From Okapia johnstoni (Eukaryota; Chordata; Mammalia; Artiodactyla; Giraffidae): DNA of 64,000 bases. The stretch is from positions 2,862,501 to 2,926,500 of the forward strand of contig CM044306.1 in the NCBI GenBank assembly GCA_024291935.2, in the 5' to 3' direction. Below the pieces are notes generated by a model. It ran no database searches, was not told the origin of the DNA, and saw only the letters and a program-made list of their open reading frames with translations. A program made the position numbers and the translations under genes. Positions within the stretch are counted from its first letter, which is position 1. The number at the start of each line of letters is the position of its first letter. Positions 56,357 to 64,000 of the stretch are shown here, in pieces.

Positions 56357-57351
56357 CACTGTATTAACAACCACAACTACCACCTTCATGGTGGTGCAAC
56401 TCTTTCTAATTTCCAATAACAGTGCTGAGTAAGCGATGCACTTTAATTGAATTAATTCACTCAATCAAGTGATCCAGTTTGTCAGAGATCACAGTGGCTA
56501 GTAAAGAAAAAGTTGGTCCCCAAATGGGTCTTCTTGTCATTTTCATCCAAGCTGTACAACCAGCAGCTGCCAGATGGGCTGGACACATCTCTGCAGGTGT
56601 GTAAAATGACCTATTGGGGTGTGAGAAGAAAATATTAAAGAAGTTCATTTCGATTTTGTGTTTCTTTCTCTTGTTTTTGTATATGATATGACATATGCAT
56701 AATATAGTAAGTTTATATAGAGTGTATAAATACAAAAATTTACATACTGTAGGTTGTGCTTAAAATATGTGATGATAAGAATGTGCAATCTGAAATGTTT
56801 TAAAAAGAAGGCTTAAAGTATTAAGCCAGATGGCTCCGAAATTTAGACCAACCCCAAAAGCCATACACAAATTTCTTTTAAAAGTTCATTTTTAGTACAT
56901 TTTTATCGATTTTCTTAGGCCAAGTATAAAGCTCCTTGTAAAACTCGATTTACAATTTAGAAAAATTGGTAGCAACACTGCTACTGTAGTAACCAAATCC
57001 TTGTAGATTAAGGTTGCAAATTATAAGGGTAAAAGGGATTGCTGGAGGCAAATGGTATTATCTAGAACTTTGAATTGATGTAGATCAAAATATTTTTAGA
57101 AATGGTTATAAATAGCAAATACTGAATCTTTAGAGTAGTCCATCTGAGGTCATTTCATGTATATTTCATTTTATTGTAACACAATACCTCAGACCATAAA
57201 CAAAATGAGGAGCCTTCTTCAAGAAGAAATGCTCCCCTCCTTCTCAATATGTTCTGCTTAAAAGATGATAGGGATACGTATTTAAGAGTCAGAATAGCTA
57301 AGTGGTCAGTATTAAGGGCACAGTAATAACAGGTATCGTTATGATAGCGCA
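56357..57351. other. 1 kb unassigned AT-rich DNA
   Basis: No repeat family recognised; a 92-codon minus-strand frame (56735-56457) has no motif. Confidence 0.5.
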
Positions 57352-57364
57352 TTAGTCTCCTATT

Positions 57365-57599
57365 ACTGCTGTAATGATTTAACTGTTGTTGTCGCTTGCT
57401 AAGTCATGTCCGACTCTTTGTGACCCCATAGTCTGTAGCCCGCAAGGCTCCTCTGTCCGTGGGATTCTCCAGGCAAGAATAATGGAGTGGGTTGCCATTT
57501 CCTTCTCTAGGGGATCTTCCTGACCCAGGGATCAAACCCAACTCTCCTGCAGGCGGATTCTTTACAGCTGAGCCATCAGGGAAGCCCCACTGCTATAAT
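57365..57599 (-). mobile_element. Bov-tA SINE with TSD inside MLT1, antisense
   Basis: Element 57376-57588; TSD 'actgctgtaat' (57365-57375) and 'actgctataat' (57589-57599). Confidence 0.92.
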
Positions 57600-57706
57600 A
57601 ACCTTCCACAAATTTATTATCTTATATTTCTGGAGGTTGGAAGTCTCAGTGGGATTTATGGGCTAAAATCAAGGTATTTGTGGAGCCATGTTCTTTCTAG
57701 AGGCTT

Positions 57707-58063
57707 TAGGGGAGAATGTGCATACATGCCAGGTCGCTTCACTCCAACTCTTTGTGACTCTTTGTGACCCCATGGACTATAGCCTGCCAGGCTCCTCCTT
57801 CCATGGGATTCTCCAGACAAGAATACCAGAGTGGGTTGACATTTCCTTCTGCTGGGGATCTTCCTGACCCAGGGATCATACCCACATCTCTTATGTCTCC
57901 TCTGTCCATGGGATTTTCCAGACAAGAACACTGGAGTGGGTTGCCATGCCCTCCTCCAGGGGATCTTCCCAACCCAGGGACTGAACCCGCATCTCTTAAG
58001 TCTCCTGCACTGACAAGTGAGTTCTTTACCGCTAGTGCCACCTGGTAAGCCCTTAGGGGAGAA
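57707..58063 (-). mobile_element. Elongated Bov-tA SINE with duplicated internal segment, antisense
   Basis: 57732-58051 is about 110 bp longer than other copies. A unit from 'tccttccatgggattctcca' through 'cccacatctcttatgtctcc' (57797-57900) is followed by a second copy of the same block (57901-58005). 'ttaggggagaat' at 57707-57718 and 58052-58063 is the flanking duplication. Confidence 0.88.
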
Positions 58064-58345
58064 TATGTTTCCTTAACTATTCCAGCTCCTCAAGGTCACT
58101 TGCATTCTCTGGTTTGTGACCATATTCAAAGCAAATCATTCCAGCCTCTGCTTCTGTCATCAACACCTCCTTTTATTGACTTCACAACCTCCCAGGACCT
58201 CCTGGATAATCTAGGATAACCTCTCCATCTCTAGTTCCTAACTTAATTACATCCACTGAGTCCCTTTTACCTTGAAAGGCAACCTATTCAATGATTCCAG
58301 GGACTGGGGTATTGATATCTTCAAGGAGCCATAACCCAGCTTATG

Positions 58346-59190
58346 ACACAGTTTGAACTCTGGCCCCCAAAGATGTGTGTCCATCTCATACACAAAATAC
58401 ATTCATCTCCCTGCAGTGTCCCCCAAAGGCTCAACCCATTACAGCATCCAGTTAAATCCAAAGTCTCATCTGAGTCTTATCAACTCACAGTTCCCAAATC
58501 TTATCATCTAAGTTAGATACGGTTGCTGCTGCTGCTAAGTCACTTCAGTTGTGTCAGACTCTGTGAGACCCCATAGACGGCAGCCAACCAGGCTCTGCCA
58601 TCCCTGGGATTCTCCAGGCAAGAACACTGGAGTGGGTTGCCATTTCCTTCTCCAGTGCATGAAAGGGAAAAGTGAAAGTGAAGTTGCTCAGTTGTGTCCG
58701 ACTCTTAGCAACCACTTGGGCTGTAGCCTACCAGGCTCCTCCATCCATGGAATTTTCCAGGCAAGAGTACTGGAGTGGAGTGCCATTGCCTTCTCCGAGA
58801 TATGGTTGAGCCTCTGGATATAATCCATCATGGGACAAAGCCCCTCTCCATTTGTGGGCCTGTGAAACTGGAAAAATAAGTTATCTGCTCCCAAAATACA
58901 GTGGTGGGGCAGACATCAGGTAACAATTCATAGTTACAGATGTTCCTGATCCAAAGGGATAAAAAGAAAGGAAAAATGTAGTCACAAGTTCCAGGCAATT
59001 TCAGAAATCCATCTGGGCAAACTTGATTATGGTTTGAGTCTTATAAAACATCCTTGGTGGCTGGCCACTGGTCCTTTGGAGCTATGGCCCAGCCCTCAGC
59101 ATCATCCTTCCTTTATTTTTGAAGATAGAATATGCTTGGGGCCAAGTGGTTTCAGCAAACTGTTTCTTGCCTTTTAGAATTTAGGGGCTC
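58346..59190 (-). mobile_element. MaLR internal (MLT/MST-int-like) sequence, antisense
   Basis: 'ccaaagatgtgtgtccatct', 'caaaatacattcatctccct', 'aaagtctcatctgagtctta', 'cccaaaatacagtggtgggg' continue directly from the LTR as MaLR internal sequence does. It is decayed; no open gag-like frame of note. A Bov-A2 interrupts it. Confidence 0.6.
58515..58808 (-). mobile_element. Bov-A2 dimeric SINE with 11-bp TSD, antisense
   Basis: Element 58526-58797: (CTG)n start, two monomers joined by 'gggaaaagtgaaagtgaagt', end 'gccattgccttctccg'. TSD 'agatacggttg' (58515-58525) and 'agatatggttg' (58798-58808). Confidence 0.95.
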
Positions 59191-59214
59191 AGATAGCCTT
59201 TTTTCATTTAAACT

Positions 59215-60248
59215 TTTCTTTTTTTTTTTAAATTTATTTATTTATTAAGGGAAGGATAATTGCTTTACAGCATCTTGTTGTTTTCTGTCAAACTTCAACA
59301 CAGATCAGCCATAGGTATACACATGTCCCCTCCCTCTTGAACCTCCCTCCCATCTCCCTCCCAATCCCACCCCGCTAGGGTGATACAGAGCCCCTCTTTG
59401 AGTTCCCTGAGACATACAGCTAATTCCCATTGGCTGTGTATTTTAGTATACGGTAATGTCAGTTTCCATGTTACTCTCTCCATACATCTCACCCTCTCTT
59501 CCCCTCTCTCCATGTCCATAAGTCTGTTCTCTATGTCTGTTTCTCCAGTGCTGCCCTGCAAATTCTTCATTATCATTTTTCTAGATTCCTTATATATGCA
59601 TTAGTATACGATATTTATCTTCTTTCTGGCTTCACTTTGTATAATAGGCTCTAGGTTCATTTGCCTCATTAGAACTGACTCAAATGCCTTCCTTTTTATG
59701 GCTGAGTAATGTAACCAGTCCATCCTCAAGGAGATCAGTCCTGGATGTTCATTGGAAGGACTGATGTTGAAGCTGAAACTCCAATACTTTGGCCACCTCA
59801 TGCGAAGAACTGACTCATTGGAAAAGACCCTGATGCTGGGAAAGATTGAAGGTGGGAGAAGAAGGGGACAACAGAGAATGAGATGGCTGGATGGCATCAC
59901 TGATTCAATGGACATGAGTTTGGGTAAACTCCAGGAGTTGGTGATGGACAGGGAGGCCTGGTGTGCCGTGGTCCATGGGTTCACAAAGAGTCGGACACGA
60001 CTGAGCAACTGAACTGAACTGAATGCTCCATTGTGTATATGTACCACAACTTCTTTATCCATTCTTCTGTCGATGGACAACTAGGTTGCTTCTATGTTGT
60101 AGCTATTGTAAATAGTGCTGCAATGGACAATGGGATACATGGGTCTTTTTCAATTTTGGTTTCCTCAGGGTATATGTCTAGGAATAGGATTGCTGGGTCA
60201 TATGGTGGTTTTATTCCTAGTTTTTTAAGGAATCCCCATACCATCTCC
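59215..60248 (-). mobile_element. Ruminant L1 3' UTR and ORF2 end, antisense, split by BovB
   Basis: T-rich tail, 'ttgctttacagcatcttgtt', 'catgtcccctccctcttgaa', 'taagtctgttctctatgtct', then after a BovB piece 'ccattgtgtatatgtaccac', 'cagggtatatgtctaggaat' and 'attgctgggtcatatggtgg'. The least decayed L1 in the window. Confidence 0.92.
59714..60023 (+). mobile_element. BovB LINE 3' end inserted in L1, sense
   Basis: 'accagtccatcctcaaggag' to the (ACTGA)n terminus 'gagcaactgaactgaactga'. An 86-codon frame (59752-60012) is the very C-terminus of ORF2 ('[18 protein letters not shown]'). Confidence 0.95.
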
Positions 60249-60544
60249 CTAAACTTCTCTTTGTACCTTTCCGTCCAAGCTCATGGTGTTTCTAATGATG
60301 TGAAAATGCAAAACTCCTGCAGATCTCCCATTTGGGTCTGGGGGATTCGTTTCATTAGACCAGAGGTTTCTCCACAAATCATTCCTGGATAAACACATCT
60401 TTATTGCTGGCCTCTGCTGAGATGGGGCTTGGGGTTCACCATTCATACCCTGAGGCTTTTCAGAGGGTCCTCTGTGTGACTGAACATTCTGTCCTTTCAG
60501 CCCTTTCGAGCCAATGACAGAGCACCCTTTCAGAGGCTCGTTTG
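60249..60544. other. Unexplained block between two L1 segments
   Basis: About 295 bp replacing roughly the stretch of L1 that should join 'ataccatctcc' to 'agaatatcttctttggtgag'. On the minus strand a 65-codon frame (60446-60249) is open and the sequence contains an 'aataaagatgtg' motif. I cannot assign it to any family: an older insertion, a filler, or the natural gap between two different L1s are all possible. Confidence 0.5.
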
Positions 60545-60826
60545 CCCTCTGTAGAATATCTTCTTTGGTGAGATGTCTCTTCAGATCTTTTGCCCATTTT
60601 TTTAATCATGCTTTTTGGTTTGTTTCCTTATTGTTGAGTTTTAAGAGTTCTTTGTGTAGATTGGATAACAGTCCTTTATCAGACGTGTTTTTGCAAATAT
60701 TTTCCTCGTGGCATGTCTTCTAATTCTCTTGACAGCGTATTTTTCAGAGCAGAAGTTTTAATAAAGGTCAGCTTATCCTTACTTCTTTCATGGATTGGAA
60801 CTTTGGTGTTGTATCTGCAAAGGGCT
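60545..60826 (-). mobile_element. Old L1 (L1M-type) ORF2 fragment, antisense
   Basis: 'tctttggtgagatgtctctt', 'cagatcttttgcccattttt', 'agagttctttgtgtagattg', 'cagtcctttatcagacgtgt', 'ttctttcatggattggaact'. Closer to an older L1 than the piece on its left. Confidence 0.8.
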
Positions 60827-60918
60827 TCCCAGGAGGTCCAGAAGTTAAGACTTCACCTGCCAATGCAGGGCACGTGGGTTTGATTCCTGGTTGATGAGCT
60901 AAGCTCCCACATGGCTTG
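60827..60918 (+). mobile_element. Short tRNA-derived SINE (CHR-1/ART2A-like), sense
   Basis: 'ggcttcccaggaggtccaga', 'gggtttgattcctggttgat', 'gctcccacatggcttgagg'; tail largely missing. Confidence 0.82.
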
Positions 60919-60924
60919 AGGCCA

Positions 60925-61095
60925 GAAATGTGTTAGTAGCTCAGTCATGTCTGACTCTTTGTGACCCCATGGACTATAGCCTGCCAGGCTCCTCTGTCCA
61001 TGGAATGCTCCAGGCAGGAATACCTGGAGTGGGTTGCCATTTCCTTCTCCAGGTTTCTTCCTGATCCAGATATCAAAATTGAATCTCCTACATTG
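60925..61095 (-). mobile_element. Bov-tA SINE, antisense, head truncated
   Basis: 'tgtgttagtagctcagtcat' to 'aaattgaatctcctacattg'. The tRNA-like head complement is lost at the junction with the following BovB region. Confidence 0.9.
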
Positions 61096-61111
61096 CTATT
61101 GTATTATAGCA

Positions 61112-63832
61112 ATATAGCACTGGACTGGGTGAATTTAACTCAGCGGACTATTATATCTACTACCGAGGGCAGGAATCACTTAGAAGAAGTGGAGTAGCCA
61201 TCATAGTCAACAAAAGAGTCTGAAATGCAGTACTTGGATGCAATCTCAAAAGCAACAGAATGATCTCTGTTTGTTTCCAAGGCATACCATTTAATATCAC
61301 AGTAATTCAAGTCTGTGCTCCAATCAGTAATGCTGAAGAAGCTGAAGTTGAACAGTTCTATGAAGACCTACAAGACCTTTTAGAACTAACACGCAAAAAA
61401 AGATGTCCTTTTCATTATAGGGGACTACAAATGTGAGGAATGCAAAAGTAGGAAGTCAAGAAACACCTGGAATAACAGGCAAATTTGGCCTTGGAGTACA
61501 GAATGAAGCAGGGCAAAGGCTAACAGAGTTTTGCCAAGAGAACGCACTGGTCATAGCAAACACCCTCTTCCAACAACACAAGAGAAGACTGTACACGTGG
61601 ACATCACCAGATGGTCAACACTGAAATCAGATTGATTATATTCTTTGCAGCAAAAGATGGAGAAGCCCTATACAGTCAGCAAAAACAAGACTGGGAGCTG
61701 ACTGTGGCTCAGAGCATGAACTCCTTATTGCCAAATTCAGACTTAAATTGAAGAAAGTGGGGAAAACCACTAGACCATTCAGGTTTGACCTAAATCAAAT
61801 CCCTTATGAGTATACAGTGGAAGTGAGAAATAGATTCAAGGGACTGGATCTGATAGGCAGAGTGCCTGATGAACTATGGACAGAAGTTTGTGACATGGTA
61901 CAGGAGACAGGGATCAAGACCATCCCCATGGAAAAGAAATGCAAAAAAGCAAAATGGCTGTCTGAGCAGGCATTACAAATAGCTGTGAAGAGAAGGGAAG
62001 CAAAAAGCAAAGAAGAAAAGGAAAGATATACCCATTTGAATGCAGAGTTCCAAAGATGAGCAAGGAGAGATAAAAAAGCCTTCCTCAGGGATCATTGCAA
62101 AGAAACAGAGGAAAACAATAGAATGGGAAAGACTAGAGATCTCTTCAAGAAAACTAGAGATACCAAGGGAACGTTTCATGCAAAGATAGGCTCAATAAAG
62201 GACAGATATGGTAGAGATCTAACAGAAGCAGAAAATATTAAGAAGATGTGTCAAGAATACACAAAAGAACTGTACAAGAAAGATCTTCACAACCCAGATA
62301 ATCACAATGGTGTGATCACTCACCTAGAGCCAGACATCCTGGAATGTGAAGTCAAGTGAGCCTTAGGAAGCATCACTATGAACAAAGCTAGTGGAGGTGA
62401 TGGAATTCCAGTTGAGCTATTTCAAATCGTAAAAGATGATGCTGTGAATGTGCTGCACTCAATATGTCAGCAAATTTGGAAAACTCAGCAGTGGCCACAG
62501 GACTGGAAAAGGTCAGTTTTCATTCCAATCCCAAAGAAAGGCAGTGCCAAAGAATGATCAAACTACCGCACAATTGCACTCATCTCACACGCTAATAAAG
62601 TAATGCTCAAAATTCTCCAAGCCAGGTTTCAGCAATATGCGAACCATGAACTTCCAGATGTTCAAGCTGGTTTTAGAAAAGGCAGAGGAACCAGAGATCA
62701 AATTGCCAACATCTACTGGATCATCGAAAAAGCAAGAGAGTTCCAGAGAAACTTCTATTTCTGTTTTATTGACTATGCCAAAGCCTTTGACTGTGTGGAT
62801 CACAAAAAACTGTGGAAAATTCTGAAAGAGGTGGGAATACCAGACCACCTGACCTGTCTCTTGAGAAACTTGTATGCAAGTCAGGAAGCAACAGTTAGAA
62901 CTGGACATGGAACAACAGACTGGTTCCAAATAGGAAAAGGAGTATGTCAAGGCTGTTTATTGTCACCCTGCTTATTTAACTTCTATGCAGAGTACATCAC
63001 GAGAAATGCTGGGATGGATGAAGCATAAGCTGGAACCAAGATTGCTGGGAAAAATATCAATAACCTCTGATATGCAGATTACACCACCCTTATGGCAGAA
63101 AGTGAAGAAGAACTAAAGAGCTTCTGGATGAAATTAAAGAGGAGAGTGAAAAAGTTGGCTTAAAGCTCAACATTCAGAAAACTAAGATCATGGCATCTGG
63201 TCCCATCACTTCATGGCAAATAGATGGGGAAACAGTGGAAACAGTGGCTGACTTTATTTTTCTTGGCTCCAAAATCACTGCAGATGGTGATTGCAGCCAT
63301 GAAATTAAAAGATGCTTACTTTTTGGAAGGAAAGTTATGACCAACCTAGACAGCATATTAAAAAGCAGAGACATCACTTTGTCAGCAAAGGTCCATGTAG
63401 TCAAGGCTATGGTTTTTCCAGTAGTCATGTATGGATGTCAGAGTTGGACTATAAAGAAAGCTGAGCACAGAAGAATTGATGCTTTTGAACTGTGGTGTTG
63501 GAGAAGACTCTTGAGAGTCCCTTTGAGATACAACCAGTCCATCCTAAAGGAGATCAGTCCTGGGTGTTCGTTGGAAAGACTGATGTTGAAGCTGAAAATC
63601 CAAAACTTTGGCCACCTGATGTGAAGAACTGAGTCATTTGAAAAGATCCTGATGCTGGGAAAGACTGAAGGTAGGAGGAGAAGGGGATGACAGAGGATGA
63701 GATGCTTAGATGGCATCACCACCTCAATGGACATGAGTTTGACTACGCTCTGGGAATTGGTGATGGACAGCGAGGCCTGGCGTGCTGCAGTCAATTGGGT
63801 CGGACACGACTGAGCTACTGAACTGAACTGAT
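61112..63832 (+). mobile_element. BovB LINE (RTE clade), 2.7 kb, 5' truncated
   Basis: The longest transposable element here. It starts inside ORF2 ('gcactggactgggtgaattt') and ends in the (ACTGA)n terminus at 63832, so roughly the first half-kilobase of a full element is missing. Its last 775 bp match the antisense piece at 15267-16042. At its 3' side an L1 3' UTR begins at once. It is a typical dead-on-arrival or later inactivated copy (see the ORF2 entry). Confidence 0.96.
61200..63800 (+). pseudogene. BovB ORF2 pseudogene (endonuclease part, reverse transcriptase)
   Basis: ORF2 of RTE elements fuses an AP-type endonuclease to a reverse transcriptase. Here the C-terminal endonuclease part is seen at 61433-61740 ('TGKFGLGVQNEAGQRLTEF', 'NQIDYILC'), followed by a basic linker and the RT core: 'NKASGGDGIPVELFQ' near 62390, 'LPDVQAGFRKGRGTRDQIAN' near 62655, motif A 'FIDYAKAFDCVD' with its Asp at 62771-62773 intact, and 'GVCQGCLLSPCLFNFY' near 62940. 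The active-site box reads YADY (63071-63082), so the second catalytic Asp is lost. In-frame stops: 61622, 62057, 62357, 62555 and 63068 (TGA) and 63026 (TAA). Frame breaks lie near 61393-61435 and 63131-63145; after the latter the frame is open 63190-63624. It cannot make an active enzyme. Confidence 0.93.
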
Positions 63833-63835
63833 ATA

Positions 63836-64000
63836 TTTAGTGTGCATAACATTAAGCTTTATAAAACTGATATTGTATAGCACAGGGAACTCACCTCAAT
63901 GTTATGTTGCAGCCCGGATGGGAAGGTAGTTTGGGGGAGAATGGATGCATGTATATGTATGGCTGAGTCCCTTCGTGGGCACCTGAAACTATCACAAGAT
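63836..64000 (+). mobile_element. L1 3' UTR, sense, running off the window
   Basis: 'ttgtatagcacagggaactc', 'ggaaggtagtttgggggaga', 'gtatggctgagtcccttcgt' and 'cacctgaaactatcacaa' match the ruminant L1 3' UTR in sense orientation. Its tail is beyond the window. Confidence 0.82.

Larger units (their letters stand above)
57352..58345 (-). mobile_element. MLT1-type MaLR LTR, antisense, with two nested SINEs
   Basis: LTR pieces at 57352-57375, 57589-57718 and 58052-58345 ('tccacaaatttattatctta', 'ctggaggttggaagtctcag', 'tctaggataacctctccatc', 'gattccagggactggggtat'). Two Bov-tA insertions separate them. Same family as 828-1318. Confidence 0.72.

Noticed and set aside
61433..63624. Possibility of a domesticated host gene from BovB ORF2
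   Set aside because: Six in-frame stops, two frame breaks and a changed catalytic box rule out a conserved full-length product.

Overview
This window is nuclear DNA from a pecoran ruminant, most likely a bovid. It is saturated with repeats confined to or typical of that lineage: the tRNA-Glu/Bov-A chimeric SINE (Bov-tA), the Bov-A2 dimer, CHR-type tRNA SINEs, the RTE-clade LINE BovB, and ruminant L1 tails. The sequence alone does not separate cattle from buffalo, sheep, goat or antelope. I see no intact protein-coding gene, no rRNA or functional tRNA gene, no CRISPR array and nothing bacterial. It reads as intergenic or deep intronic, AT-rich DNA.

Layout. 1-5 kb: L1 tail, CHR SINE, an antisense MLT1-type LTR, BovB tails, and a hAT element split by a SINE. 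5-13 kb: scattered Bov-tA copies, a 40-bp minisatellite (8247-8380), an L2/MIR cluster (8.5-9.26 kb) and a possible decayed coding relic on the minus strand (9.37-10.28 kb). 13-17.3 kb: two BovB 3' ends, the larger keeping 126 open codons of reverse-transcriptase C-terminus, then L1, a rearranged SINE with a foldback, and a MaLR fragment. 17.3-23.4 kb: mostly unique DNA with two MIRs and one (CA)n. 23.4-33 kb: MER5A, L1s, BovB tails and SINEs. 33.5-36.7 kb: two L1 tails side by side, a run of Bov-tA copies, and an antisense ruminant ERV LTR beside a GC-rich block with the longest open frame of the window (225 codons, no recognisable domain). 37.8-43 kb: the densest SINE cluster, with two weak exon-like open segments (39337-39516, 40670-40937) lying between SINEs of opposite orientation, then 1.8 kb without recognisable repeats. 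43-57 kb: more SINEs, a second ERV LTR (46.4 kb) and old L1. 57.3-64 kb: a deep nest in which an antisense MaLR LTR with internal sequence carries three SINE insertions, followed by an antisense L1 carrying a BovB tail, and then a 2.7-kb BovB whose ORF2 covers part of the endonuclease and the reverse transcriptase but is broken by six in-frame stops, frameshifts and loss of the second Asp of the YADD motif.

Insertion order can be read from nesting and target-site duplications (TSDs). MaLR, L2, MIR, MER5A and L1M are the oldest, BovB and ruminant L1 intermediate, and Bov-tA/Bov-A2 the youngest. Bov-tA and Bov-A2 have no machinery of their own and share their 3' end with BovB, so BovB is the expected source of their mobilisation; the one long BovB here is dead. 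I found no evidence of an undescribed system. The best leads are the exon-like segments flanked by inverted SINEs, the rearranged SINEs, the GC-rich block next to the LTR, and an unexplained block inside an L1.
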